Assembly: GCA_023678885.1 (NCBI GenBank)
Contig: CM042965.1
Location: 28,191,777-28,255,776 of the forward strand
From: Pogostemon cablin
Taxonomy: Eukaryota > Streptophyta > Magnoliopsida > Lamiales > Lamiaceae
Direction of reading: 5' to 3'
Length of the DNA stretch: 64,000 nucleotides
This document shows, piece after piece, positions 45,516 to 57,710 of the stretch. The first letter of the stretch is position 1, and each line of letters starts with the position of its first letter. The notes beneath the pieces were generated by a model that was given only the letters and a program-made list of their open reading frames with translations, ran no database searches and was not told where the DNA came from. A program made the translations under genes and the position numbers.

Positions 45516-47214
45516 TGATGAGTGTGTAAATTCATATATTTTGAGCCTTGATTCATGGGATAATGATGTAAGATTTGATCTTAAGTCAAGATAAATCATG
45601 TGGTATAGTGTAAAGTCATGTATCAGGTGTGTCTGAGTCCGTTTGAATGGATTTTCGAAGGAAAACATGATAGAAGTGATTGAAACCGAAAAAGGGAGTT
45701 CTGGTGCCCTATTCGACCAAGCAGGGGCTTGGTTCGATCAAGAGGAAGTTAGTTCGACCAGCACCTGTGGAAGAACCAGGCGAGAGAAAGTGTCAGGAGT
45801 TGGTTCGACCACGACACTGTGGTTCGACCAGGACATTTGGTCGAACCGTGGTCGAACCAGAAGCATAAGTTTTCATAATTGCCGTTCGATCGGAAAGCTT
45901 CTAATTTGAGATACCATTCGGGTTGAACCGGCGATCTGCCAGCGTGTTACAGGCCAATTCGACCTGTGGTTCGACCAGCTATGATCGGTTTGACCAAGGC
46001 CTTTGGTCTAACTGATGCGCTAGACACGTCCGAATCTATATTTTTACACCTTCAGTGCATGTTTTCACTCTATAAGCCCATCCTAGGTCCATAAGGAGAG
46101 CTCATAAGTATAAAAGGAAGACCCTACACAAGGAAAAGGAAGCCATTCACCACCTTCATTCTACACAACATTCGAAACCCTACCACCACCCATGGAGCTA
46201 TGGAGAGAGATTCGTCTATCGAATCAAGGAGAACCAAGTGGAGATTCAAGATGGAGATAGACGCGACGGCGCCCGCATCTAGTGTTTATTTCGTATCTTA
46301 ATTTATCTTATAATTTTCAAGACTATGGGTAAGATATATTCAAACACTATGATTGTTCTTCGATCAATCATGGGCTAGAACTGCTTTGGTATTTCTAGGG
46401 TTTATGAAGGTTTTATATGTTAATTAAACTTCCGCGTGTATGCTCCGTACAACACTACTTGTGGTTTATTTTATATAAGATTATCTGTTTTTAATTCATA
46501 CTCAGAGTTATTTTGTGCATCATTAATTGTTATGTAGAGTCTGAATACATATCTTGATTAGTGATTGAGTGCGTTAACTGCTGAGCAGGATTATATGTTA
46601 TGATTTTAAGTGAAGGGATTCCGAAGTCTTATTAGAACTATCTTATATAGATACTTGTTAATTGAATTGTATTCAGGTTAATAAGTAGGATAAAAGCGTA
46701 TAACTTCGTAGTACCTATAAAGAGAGATCATATTGGATTAGAGTATTAAGTGCACGGGAAATAATTGATACCGATAGTACCTAGAAAGGGGGGTGAATTA
46801 TATCTCTTGCTCCAAGGATATTCACACGTGTCACACTCTTATTTACTTGTGTCTATAGAGTAGATTTGTATGGCTTAGTGATGCATCCATATTCCACAAG
46901 GCAGAGTCGGACATTGATGCACGGAAGGGAAATTAATGAGTAAAACTGGATGACCCAAAGAACTACCTATCTTCTCGCTTATTCACTTTCGTTCGATCTC
47001 TACTACTTATTTCTTTTAATTGTTATTTAATTATTAGTTATTGGATACTTAATCACACAACTATTTTGCCATAATAGTCTTAATACGTTAGAATATAATT
47101 AAATTAATAATAATACATCATTTGGGTTTATTAATCACTTGGTCACTTATCAAAGCTACGATAGCATCCTTAACACTTAGGGATTAATATTGTGTGTTGA
47201 GAAAATGCTAATCA
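45516..47214 (+). repeat. element B 3' LTR
   Basis: 1,699 bp, TGATGAGTGTG to ATGCTAATCA. U3 array 45709-46013; TATAAAAGG at 46109-46117. Confidence 0.94.
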
Positions 47215-47219
47215 ATATA

Positions 47220-47501
47220 CCTACACACTTTACATAAAATAATAATACTCCTTAATTTACGTGCAAAAAGCAAATGATGTTGTTTGCCTGGGACGGAGGG
47301 AGTATTTCTTAATCTCCGTGCAAACAGTAAATGTAACTCTTTTTATGGGATGGAGGAAGTATAATATTTTAATGTATAATAGGGTAAGAGATGTAATATT
47401 TTAATGTGTGGTTGGTAATTATATTAGTGTTGTATGTGAATCTTATATATGAATATTAATTACTTTGTGCGAGTATAAACCTTACCTTGGAACGGAGGGA
47501 G
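47220..47501. mobile_element. right half of the split MITE cluster
   Basis: Three right ends, each followed by TA: GGGACGGAGGGAG ending 47302, GGGATGGAGGAAG ending 47359 and GGAACGGAGGGAG ending 47501. The 57-bp and 142-bp pieces between them are complementary to the 54-bp and 198-bp pieces on the left (25109-25162 and 25163-25360). Confidence 0.68.
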
Positions 47502-47503
47502 TA

Positions 47504-48189
47504 CTATAAAGGGGAGATAACTTACAATGTCACATGAAACTAATAAAAAAATAGAGAGAATATTAATGCTTGCATTTGTTTAATACATTATAAGCCATAT
47601 TAACTTTTATGAATCAAACATGGAGTCTAGTTTCTTGTGCTATTTTTGTGAAATAATTTTCTTGTGCTATTTTTGTGTGACATCTCATACGTCATATTAT
47701 TAGATGAATGACACTAATGGAGAACGAAGGAACATATAAACTCTAGGAAAAATAGTTGTATTTATTTTTCCTCTTACATATCAATTAGGGAAATTGCAAA
47801 ATTGCCAACTTTTAAAAGTTCAAAATCATTAATATCCATAAATTGGATTAGAGCCTTTTTATCCAATTTTCCATTTTTAGAGAAAAATACCCCTAAAAAC
47901 CCCACACTCCTTTTTTCAATAGTTTAAATGTTAAGTATCGATCAGGGTGTCGAATATCCGACACAGAATACCTACACTGTCATCATAGTATCGTATGTCG
48001 AGTTCAGTGTTAATCAAGATGTTGAAACCCCAACACAGAATGCCGACTTTTAGTTTTCCATTTTTATAATTAAGGGACATCTTGGGTAAAAAACTAAATG
48101 TAAGCAATGATTTTTTATTTTGCAAATGGTGTATATTTGACAATTAACTCTATCAATTATATATAAGTGGCACAAGGGATGATACAGAA
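47504..48189. other. intergenic sequence, no gene seen
   Basis: AT-rich. A segment around 47931-48060 repeats short phrases such as GTGTCGAATATCCGACACAGAA and AACACAGAATGCCGAC, suggestive of an old unclassified repeat. An ORF at 47931-48143 on the minus strand has no recognisable domain. Confidence 0.4.
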
Positions 48190-48751
48190 AATTGACATAT
48201 CAAACAAAAGATTGCCTCAAACGTGCTCGTGAAAATATAGTACAAAATACTAATGTCACTTGTATTTTTTGCAAGAAGCCTCTGATATGATAAATCATAT
48301 ACTTTTTGAATGTGAATTCTCTTATCGTCTTTGGGAGGAGTGCGGTAGTTGGATCAGAGTGAAGATTATCCTATTTTTAAATCCCTCTACGAATTTGCTT
48401 CATTTTAACAGACTTATTAGAGCGATGAAAGGTAAGACATTTGCATGGTGTGTGTTTAGAATGATTGGTGAGACTAATATGAAAGGCAAGACCATGCAAT
48501 TATTTTCGATAGTGAAAAACGGAAAACGTTGATTTGATGGAAGATTTTAAATCACGTATATGGAGTTGGTTATTTGGAAAACATTCAATAAGTTTATTAA
48601 TTTTCTATGAAGAGTGGAGACTTTTCATCTCCATTTATTCTCTAATAGCTTTTGAACGAAGACAACTTCTTAAAAATGGATTGCATTTCTAGATTGTTGA
48701 TCTTACCTTTTCACATTTGATTAATAAAATTATTTTTCCCACAAAAAAAAA
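48190..48751 (+). pseudogene. LINE 3' remnant with RT zinc-binding region
   Basis: The frame 48260-48532 reads SDMINHILFECEFSYRLWEE and later GKTFAWCVFRMIGETNM, like the zf-RVT segment that closes plant LINE ORF2 proteins. The upstream CIFC half of the zinc motif is in another frame (48262-48273), so one frameshift separates it. Downstream, ERRQLLKNGL and a tail TTAATAAAATTATTTTTCCC followed by nine A's (48742-48750) look like a LINE 3' end. Truncated at the 5' side, as is usual for LINE copies, and not functional. Confidence 0.65.
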
Positions 48752-49268
48752 TGACAAACTTTTGGAAACTATTACACTTTCCCCATTAAATTTTACTCCA
48801 TTCATTCAAAATTTAATAAACACACCAACTTATAATTTGAGCATTCAAATGCACAAAACCTATAATCCGAGAAGGATAGACGTGGCGGAGTTGAAACAAG
48901 TAGGACTCAACATTGTATAGCTATCGCTGCCAAATTCTTTGATGTACACAGTACACCCCTCTCTTTCTCCATCAAATCCAAGTAACCAAACACAGCAGAC
49001 CACCAAACAAACAGGAAAAACAAAGCAAGAGGAAATATATAATTACTACTCCCCACGCCTCACCCACCCACACACATACATGCACTTTGCTTTGGGGACT
49101 GTAAGTGCAAACTCCCTTTGCAATTCTCAAAGCTGCAATTCTGCATCTCCAATTGTCAATAAAAATAAAACCAATTGCTCAACTCTCTCCTCTCCACCTC
49201 TTCATATTATGCTCTTCCTCTCACCTCTCTTACCAAGACTCTAAGTTTATCCACCAGAGCAGCCCAAA
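48752..49268 (+). promoter_or_regulatory. 5' flank and probable 5' UTR of the PIN1-like gene
   Basis: No transposon ends seen. A TATA-like TATATAAT lies at 49036-49043. The 225 bp up to the start codon are C/T-rich, as in many plant 5' UTRs. Transcription start is not determinable here. Confidence 0.4.
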
Positions 49269-49914
49269 ATGATCACGGGTTCGGATTTCTACCATGTGAT
49301 GACGGTGGTGGTGCCGCTATATGTCGCTATGATCTTAGCCTACGGTTCTGTGAAATGGTGGAAGATCTTCACCTAGGATCAGTGCTCCGGAATCAACCGT
49401 TTCATTGCGCTCTTCTCCGTCCCTCTTCTCTTCTTCCATTTCATAGCCAGCAACAATCCATACGCCATGAATTTCAGGTTCATTGCAGCCGATACTCTGT
49501 AGAAGTTCATTGTTCTTGGCCTGCTTACTCTGTGGGCAAATTTCAGCAAGAGGGGTTGCTTGGAGTGGACCATCACACTCTTCTCTCTCTTCACACTCCC
49601 CAACACACTCGTAATGGGCATCCCTCTGTTGAAGGGTATGTATGGGGACTTCTCTGGGAGCCTAATGGTGCAGATTGTGGTTCTACAGGCATCATTTGGT
49701 ACACATTGATGCTGTTCATGTTCGAGTACAGAGGTGCCAAGATGTTGATCTCTGAGCAGTTTCCAGAAACCACAGGATCCATTGTTTCCATCCATGTCGA
49801 TTCTGACGTCATGTCATTGGATGGGAGACAGCCTCTGGAAACAGAGGCAGCAATCAAAGAGGATGGGAAACTTCATGTGACTGTAAGAAAATCAAATGCT
49901 TCTAGATTGGATAT
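49269..49914 (+). pseudogene. PIN1-like: PIN1-like exon 1, part before the copia insertion
   Basis: Encodes the first five membrane segments and the start of the hydrophilic loop. Clear matches: VPLYVAMILAYGSVKWWKIF, DQCSGINRFIALFSVPLL, SNNPYAMNFRFIAADTL, LPNTLVMGIPLLKGMYG and SLMVQIVVLQ. Stops replace the codons before DQCSG (49374) and before KFIVLG (49500; CAG to TAG fits). After VVLQ, GC remains where a TGC codon is expected, shifting the frame; the shifted frame continues IIWYTLMLFMFEYRGAK and DGKLHVTVRKSNASR. The copia element enters at codons for Asp-Ile. Confidence 0.93.
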
Positions 49915-50399
49915 TGTTGGAAAACTCACGTTCATACACAGGGAGAAATCATACCTTTCTCCTTGGAGTTCTCGTTGCAGCGGAAGAAACACGTACGAAC
50001 CCGGTTGGTACTCACGTTGATACACTGTGATCTCATTGATCAAATCTCACAACACGGGATTGTGAATTAATTTCCACGATGTTGTATTAACTGTGGAATA
50101 TGATGAACTGGAATTTGTGTTGTGATTCGGGAGAGAAACACCGAAAGAGGAAACGCACTCTTGCGTTCTGCGCGCATGAACGTTTCAGTACTCAACGTTC
50201 TGCAACGCGTTTCAGCGTGTATTTTCTTTTGTGAATACGCTTGTCAGTATTCTGTCACCCATGCACGACAACTGCTTAACGCAGTATTAAATATCCAATG
50301 AGACAGGAGTTAATTAACCGTTTATTAACTCCTTCTCTTTCTCTCTTATCCACACTTCTTATGTGGAAAATAATTAATTAATATTAATTATAATTTACA
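49915..50399 (-). repeat. copia 3' LTR (left)
   Basis: 485 bp; on the plus strand TGTTGGAAAACTC to TTATAATTTACA. Next to it on the inside is GTGAGTGGGAGA (minus strand, 50400-50411), the polypurine tract. Confidence 0.94.
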
Positions 50400-51473
50400 T
50401 CTCCCACTCACATATGAAGTCAAAAAGTCGTCTAACTCATTTTCTTCATGAATCATATTCTCGCACAGATTAATACATCGTGTGACCCACGAGATATGAG
50501 TTTTAATCGCTATACACTTGTTAGAGATATATAGCAACTCAACCAGTTTATCAATGAAACTCAACAAGCTCGCTATACCCCAGAACTCTTGAACATTTAA
50601 CATAAGCTGACATATCTCTTTTTCAATCCCTGAATTTGTCAGAGTATATTCAACCCTTTTGCAAAATAACTATGTATTCATAATCAAGACCCTGCTTGAT
50701 TGACTAGTTAATGAATCACAATAGTATATGTTAAATTAAGACGTTCTTCCCATCTTACTAAGTATCTACAGTCTCCCACTATAGCTGCTTTCCTAGACAT
50801 GTACCGCATCGCCGTTATTAACCATAGCTCTTTTGGTAGCATGCTAAAGTAGCAACACCAAAGTGAAGACTTAGAATATAGTAGAAAGTCATAAGGGTAA
50901 CCAATATATAAGGACTCATACTTTTGAGAAAATAGGGATTATTTTCTCAATCCTGTTGGGGTCAACTTGGCACATGTCGTTTTCCTAAAACACATGTCAT
51001 AATATCTTTAACTTCCTTCCAAGAAAGCGTATGTCGTATTTCATTTAATTTAGACATCGTGTAAATCAAAGTTCAAGTGTGTCCCATACACTTAACCCGG
51101 ATATCCTCCCTCCAACGTATAGGATCTCCGTCAATTTAGCTTTATAACAAGTTGGATTAGATTCGTGGCAAAATCTATCCCGATTACATTAGCTATCGTA
51201 ATCTCATCTCTGTGCTCCCACTGAGCCAGAGGCGATTGCTCATATGAGAGAGACAATCATAACTTGCCGACATACTATTATATATGAACCATCACATATA
51301 ATTTATAAAACATATATGAATAGTTAAGCCATTAACTATTCCATTAACATACATATACATCGTTTTAAATCCTTCGCAGACTCAAACGAGTAGAAATGTA
51401 ATTAAGAATCACTTTCTCCTTGTCTACAATATCTCTAACAAAGTTGAACTTTATGTCAATATGTTTGGTTTTT
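50400..51473 (-). other. copia 3' internal region, no clear ORF
   Basis: Between the polypurine tract and the RNase H remnant. Only short broken frames; one minus-strand ORF at 50388-50603 has no recognised motif. Confidence 0.5.
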
Positions 51474-51878
51474 TCATGATATTTCGGGTCTTTTGTGTAA
51501 GCAATAACCCCTGATTATCACATTAACTAAAACAGCTCCCACTAGAGTGTTTGAGACCTCCAAATGTTTCATGAATCTTCTCAACCAAATAGTCTCTTGA
51601 ACTGCAGATGAAGTCTGTTTCTTGTTACACCATGAGATTGCTCCATCATTGAGCAAGAAGACATAACCGGGAGTTGATTTACGTTTATCTAAATCATCAC
51701 TCCAGTCAACGTCTGTATGCCCATTCAGTGATAACAGAAAAAATAATCTGCAGTAAATCACATTGGCATATGGTACTCTGGCCATTTTATTCTTCTCATC
51801 TTGAGCCTTAGGACACATTTGCTGATTCAATGATTCGCCTTTCACAATGAGAGTATCAATAGGTTTGCAGGTGTCCAA
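51474..51878 (-). pseudogene. copia RT end and RNase H (broken)
   Basis: A 134-residue frame with ARVPYANVIYCRLFF (end of RT), GHTDVDWSDDLDKRKSTPGY (start of copia RNase H with its first Asp), VFLLNDGAISWCNKKQ and ETIWLRRFMKHLEV. A deletion between LFFLL and GHTDVDW removes part of the usual connector. Confidence 0.85.
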
Positions 51879-54100
51879 TTTTGTACCGTTCTAAAAATTT
51901 CTTGATGTAAGTCTCTTGAGACAAACCCAACAATTTCTTTGAACGATCCCTATGGATTTCCACACCAAGTATGTACTCTGCTTCACCCATATCTTCCATT
52001 TCGAAATTTGAAGGCAACCATCCTTTTATGGTTTCAAGAACTCTTTGCTATTTCAAGCTAGAAATATGTCATCCACATACAAGGATAGAATCACAAAACA
52101 ACTGTTGGATTGTTTAACGTAAACACAGTGGTCTTATGAGATGATCGTAGTGTGAAATCTCAAATACCACTGTCTGGAGGATTGTTTGAGTCTATAGAAC
52201 AACTTCTATAATCTACAAATTTTATCCTCTCGACCTCAAAGAATAAATCCTACAGGCTGTTGCATGTAGATCTCTTCTTCTAATTCTCCATTGAGAAATG
52301 TGGTCTTTAACATCCATGTTGGTGTAATTCTTATTCCATACTAGCCACTATAGCCAACAGTAGATGAATCAAGGCAAACCTCACTACAGGTGAAAAATTT
52401 CCACGTAATCTATACCCTTGTTGAGTATAACCTTTTACCACCAAGCGAGCTTTCTACCTCTCTATTGAGCCATCAACATTTCTTTTGATTTTGAAAATCC
52501 ATTTATTCTCAATTTTCTTTCGTCCCTTTGGAAGATCTACAAGTCCCCAGACTTGATTTGACTTCATAGACTCCATCTCCCCTTTCATCCATTTCTTCTT
52601 TTTCAAACAAGTTAAAGCTTCTTTAACGTTTCTGGTCTCTTCCTCATCATCAGGAAAAATATCTCAACTTTCTGGTGAAACCAAGAAGGCATGTCCTTCA
52701 ATGTCATAATGCCTTTTGTGCACATATTTCCTAGAACTTTTCGAGATGAGATAACTTATGATGGTCTTCTGTAGACAAAATGCTCTAATTGAGAATCACC
52801 TGATTCTCAATCGGTAAATATCTATCAAGATCCACACCATCAACTATCAAGATCCACATAATTAGCTTATTACTCCCACTTGGATCTTGTAGGTATTGGT
52901 TTTCTACCATCTCGAAAACAGGTCTGGCATCCCTGATGCCCTTTCTACTAGGAAATTTAGTTTCCAGAAAATGAGCATTACGCGATTCTGTCTCAGTTAA
53001 GTTCTCATCCTCATCCCCTATGAACACGTAACCCTTAGAATGTTTGCCTCTAGGACCCAACTTTTCATACTGACTCGATGAATCATGTACTAAACTGCTG
53101 ATCCCCAAGCTCTAAGGTTACTCGAGTCAGGTTTCTACCCGTCCAAAATTCATATAGAGTCGAAGCAACTGACTTTGAAGGCAAGCGATTAAGCACATAA
53201 GCTGCCGTAAGCAACGCATCTCGTTAGATTAGCTTGTGCCATCATGGATCTAACCATCTCCAACAAAATTCTATTCCTTCTTCCAGTAACACCATTTTGT
53301 TGAGGTGTATAAGGAAAAATTGATTGTCGGATTATATCCTTTTCATTACAAAATTCCTTGAATTGTTCTGATAGATATTCATGTCTTCTACTTCACTCAA
53401 GTATCGTCTAAAACAACCAAATGCTTCAGACACGTGAGATATCGTATAGACTGAATAATCATCAATGAACGCAATGAAATAGTGAGCTCCATGTCGTGCT
53501 CTCACATTTACAGAACCACATATATCAGAATGGATTACTACTAATGGAGATTAAGACACAATGGCTTTACCAAAATATTTTCTAGTCATTTTGCCAGCAA
53601 GATAATGTTCGCATTTGGATAATTCGACCTTAGAAGAAATATTCAACAATCCTTCCACAAGTCTATCATCCATCTTGCTCAACATGACTTAATCTAGCAT
53701 GCCAAACATCATTCACATTTGCATTGCTAGAAGAACAAGTGTTTAGCGAATATGAATGATCATCATAACTACTAAACATCATTCTTTACAATATAAAAAC
53801 CTTAAAGCCATCAGTTATATGTCCAGATGCACGACAAGTATCATTAACGCTAATTACCACAGTTTTTAGTGAACAGTACATCATAACCCAAATTACGTAT
53901 AACTGAAACAGAAATCAAATTTCGCGTGATCTCCGGAGCATATAGAACATCATGTAGGATAAAGTTCAGACCATCGTAAAGGACCAATTTGCAAGTCCAA
54001 AGTCCTTTGACTTCGACTCATGCATTGTTTCCTACATATTTCTACCTAGTCCCTTTCGGAATATGGCTAAAATCTACAAAAGTTCCTCTGTCTCTCGTAA
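51879..54100 (-). pseudogene. copia integrase and RT region (broken)
   Basis: Many stops in all frames. The order between gag and RNase H implies integrase then RT. An open piece at 52785-53108 (DSSSQYEKLGPRGKHSKGYV, LETKFPSRKG, then LPIENQVILN) matches the linker between copia integrase and RT. The upstream part (about 53150-53700) has integrase-like phrases in broken frames. No intact catalytic box found. Confidence 0.65.
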
Positions 54101-55999
54101 TATGGTCCGTTGCTCCCGAGTCTATAATCCTCAAAGGATAAGAATCAGACAGAAAGACAGTAATCGAGACATTAATTTCACACAAAATAGAATAAGATGA
54201 ATCCACCTTTTCCCTCCCGGGATCAGGGCATTCACGAGCATAATGACCAAACTTACTTTAATTGTAACATGGCATCATGCTTTTATCTTTCTTATTCTTT
54301 TTATCACGCTTGTTTTCCTTTTTCTGTTCATTAATTTTGTAGTTGGATTATCGTCAGGCTTACCACCATCACCATCAGATCGTCTTCCCTTCTTTCTCTT
54401 CTTCCAATTCCTTTTCCTTTTGAAGCATGAAGCTCCTTTAGAAGTAGAACTGTCATAGAAGGTCCCAGAAGAAGGCTTTGAGGCTCCCAGCCTCTCATCT
54501 TCAACTCAACATGACAAGAAGCATCATTGAAGGTTTCAATCCTTTTATAATGCGTCAAGTTGACTTTGAGACGTTTCTAACGATCAGGTAAAGAGCGGAT
54601 AGGGCTTAGATTTACTGTTCATCAGAGAGTATATGACCGGCATTTTTAAGTTCGATTATCATATTAGACATCTCCCTGAGATTTTGTCTAATGACCAGGT
54701 TTTCTTTTAAGGTGTCAAACTTAATAGTCAACTGCCTAAGCCTTGTAAACAATGTACCACCATATCTCATGCAGATACACCCAGATATCACGTGCGGTGG
54801 GTTTGTTGCTCACATTCATGATCACTGCATCGATTACTGAGCTTATAAGAATACCTCGTGCAATGGAATTTTATTTTTCCATGCCTGGTACACTTCTTGG
54901 TCATGTCTCCATTGGTTTCTAAAACCCACGCCTGGATCAACTATCATTTGGTTTATAGCATCCAATGCATCTTGTTCATATAATACATACCAAAATTTAT
55001 GACGCCTTGTGTCATAATTATCACCAATGAGTTTATCACCTTTGTTCAACTCAGCGATAATAGATTTCGAAGCTCATTTCTTTGATAGAGATTAAAGAGA
55101 TTCAGTATGTTAATTATGTTTTATTAAGCTTTACGTTAAGCCAAATAGAGACATCTCAATAAATAACACAAGACTTGATCTCGAAAAATAGCTCGGAGAC
55201 TACTAATCATCAATCTCATCAAGTGTCATAATACCAGATTCTTATTTCAAAACGTAAAAAAAACATTGTTCAAATGATTAATCAAATAACATTGAACAGC
55301 CACTCATAAATTGAACTTTAAACAACCATCCACAATAGCAAAAATACCAAGTCAGACAAGTCATGAACATAAAATTCTAATGAACTCCCTGAGTTTCCAA
55401 TTAGAAATACAATGGAAAAGAATTAAGGAAATCTATGGATTAATCTCCCTAATTTATCATCACTAGATTCCATCGATGCTCATAATCAAATTTCTTAGTC
55501 CCCACACTATAGATAGCTTGCCCCAAAGGATCTATATGAGGATTCTTTATCCGACACTTCTCTCGACCACTTAGTCTTAAAGAATCAGAACGTCGAATCC
55601 TTCCCATCTTAAGCAGGCTGATCTTAGTGCCTGTGTCCTATCTCTTGCTACAGAAACATCAACCAAATCTTCCATAATTTGTCGACCATTAGGCTTCACT
55701 TCATAAGTCTCCCACTGCACCCAAAAATCCTTTTGTAGGTAATGAGGCAAAGTGTTCGCCCAGGTCTTAGGACATGAAACTTCAAAATATTTATCACGTG
55801 GAATCGCATTGCTATAAATCAAAGGCAATAATCGGTTGTAGAGTTCAATCAAATCAATTGCGTGGTCCCTTATGTTGTGTGTAGGCTTCATTTTATAATT
55901 CAAGAATTCATGGAGGATTTCATTTTTAGTGCTAATGTCTTCCTCTGAAATTGTTCCCGGTCCTGACATGCCTCTGAGAAAACGAGCAACCAAAAACAA
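54101..55999 (-). pseudogene. copia gag region (broken)
   Basis: Minus-strand frames: 54843-55049 (GDNYDTRRHKFWYVLYEQD, the usual start of copia gag) and 55577-55999 (a helical stretch with NEILHEFLNYKM). A CCHC-like knuckle is readable near 54226-54275 as CYN, stop, KFGHYAREC, with the second Cys codon changed to a stop. The gag start lies downstream of the 55577-55999 frame, so the latter may be extra 5' sequence or a rearranged copy. Confidence 0.6.
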
Positions 56000-56379
56000 A
56001 CATACCAGTGTTAGTCAAACTATATCACATGAATTTCCTCTCCATTTAATGCATATGGAAACAACTTTCCAAGATGCAATAGGTATATTCACAAGTGAAT
56101 CAGTCCAACTTGGCTCCCACTTTCATAGGCTACAGGAGTTTGAACAATTCAAACATCACCAAAACACCATGAATATAGTATTAAATGACATATAAAGGTG
56201 CATATTCTTCAAAAATTGCAACCAAATAGCCACCCCATAGGTTCGTATTCAATAAATATGTCATTAAATGAAGCAAAAACACACATGCACACTAAAGACG
56301 ACGTCAAACATTCTCGAAAACATCACCATCGGACTCAACGCATCGAAAACACGTCGGAAACATCAAACGGTGGCTGGAA

Positions 56380-56720
56380 AAAGATTGCACGCGCCCGCAC
56401 GCACCCCAACGCGCCGGCAGAACACATCCACGCGCCAGCACGCACTCCCACGCGCCGGCAGCAGTCGTTACTGGTTGCCATGCGCCGGCACGCGCCGCCA
56501 CGCGCGGCTGGACGCAGGCTGAGTTCTGGCGCGTACAACACACGCGCCTCCACCGGAGACGGTGGTGTCGGCGCGTGTAACACACGCGCATTGCCGGAAC
56601 CGGCACGTGGGTGTCACGCGCCACCACACCTCTGCCTGCCGCCGTGTTCTCCGGTGATTCCGGTCACGGGTTGACCCACTGGACTGACCCGGTTCTGCTG
56701 GGTCTGACCCGGATTCGTCT
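56380..56720 (-). other. GC-rich leader of the copia element
   Basis: About 340 bp far more GC-rich than the surrounding sequence, with repeated ACGCGCC and GCCGGCA units (about 56385-56600) and CCGG-containing runs. It lies between primer site and gag. The several long ORFs on both strands here follow from lack of stops in GC-rich DNA. Confidence 0.6.
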
Positions 56721-57207
56721 GATTGACCCGGTCCGGCTTCAGGTTTTTCGAAATTACGATCAAGTCCCTAAACTTTATCGAATTTTCAAAAATCAACCCC
56801 TGAAGTTTCTGAACTTTTGCAGTTTAGCCCCAATATCGAAAAAAACTTCAAAAAATCATATCTTGAGTTTTAGAAGGCCAAAAATTGCACAAAAAATACT
56901 GACGGACTCCTCTCGACGAGGGCTTTCCAGTGGTATAAACAAAACATGCTTTTGTTTTCATAAAAAATGACAAAAAATTCAACCCATGATGCATTAACGG
57001 TGAATAACAACGTCAAATTACACATACTCACTGGAAACAACGTAATCTGCCTTAAACTCACATAATTAACCCATCAAAGTCACACAATTCACTAATCATA
57101 TAACTTTAAATAAAATCATGTGAGAACGTTTAAAAACACATAAGCAGAAAATTTTAAAAATATGAAATGTTTTAAATCCAGAAATTCAAACGGAGTACCA
57201 ACCATTG

Positions 57208-57219
57208 GCTCTGATACCA
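57208..57219 (-). promoter_or_regulatory. copia primer binding site, initiator tRNA-Met type
   Basis: TGGTATCAGAGC on the minus strand, one base inside the 5' LTR; the standard copia primer site in plants. Confidence 0.92.
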
Positions 57220-57220
57220 A

Positions 57221-57705
57221 TGTTGGAAAACTCACGTTCATACACAGGGAGAAATCATACCTTTCTCCTTGGAGTTCTTGTTGCAGCGGAAGAAACACGT
57301 ACGAACCCGGTTGGTACTCACGTTGATACACTGTGATCTCATTGATCAAATCTCACAACACGGGATTGTGAATTAATTTCCACGATGTTGTATTAACTGT
57401 GGAATATGATGAACTGGAATTTGTGTTGTGATTCGGGAGAGAAACACCGAAAGAGGAAACGCACTCTTGCGTTCTGCGCGCATGAACGTTTCAGTACTCT
57501 ACGTTCTGCAATGCGTTTCAGCGTGTGTTTTCTTTTGTGAATACGCTTGTCCGTATTCTGTCACCCATGCACGACAACTGCTTAACGCAGTATTAAATAT
57601 CCAATGAGACAGGAGTTAATTAACCGTTTATTAACTCCTTCTCTTTCTCTCTTATCCACACTTCTTATGTGTAAAATAATTAATTAATATTAATTATAAT
57701 TTACA
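57221..57705 (-). repeat. copia 5' LTR (right)
   Basis: 485 bp, about six differences from the partner at 49915-50399. Confidence 0.94.
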
Positions 57706-57710
57706 GATAT

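Larger units (their letters stand above)
33225..47214 (+). mobile_element. Athila element B, complete ends, decayed, TSD ATATA
   Basis: 13,990 bp, flanked by ATATA at 33220-33224 and 47215-47219. Same organisation and family as element A, without a nested insertion. LTRs are 1,688 and 1,699 bp. Every protein-coding part has stops or frameshifts, and the integrase has lost a catalytic residue, so it is not autonomous. It inserted into the same MITE as C, 44 bp away. Confidence 0.95.
49915..57705 (-). mobile_element. recent Ty1/copia element, minus strand, in PIN1-like exon 1, TSD GATAT
   Basis: 7,791 bp with GATAT at 49910-49914 and 57706-57710. Both LTRs are 485 bp and differ at about six positions by eye (near 99 percent identity), so it is the youngest datable insertion here. 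The primer site (TGGTATCAGAGC, initiator Met tRNA type) next to the right LTR sets minus-strand orientation. Internal order on the minus strand: GC-rich leader, gag, integrase region, RT, RNase H, polypurine tract. The coding region is full of stops and frameshifts although the LTRs are nearly identical. Confidence 0.95.

Noticed and set aside
48717..49244. Small ORFs upstream of the PIN start
   Set aside because: Low-complexity or 5'-UTR-like sequence with no recognisable domain; upstream ORF function cannot be supported.
56198..56674. Basic Pro/Arg-rich protein in the copia leader
   Set aside because: It lies on the strand opposite to the element, in GC-rich repeats, with several overlapping ORFs in other frames and no homologous motif.
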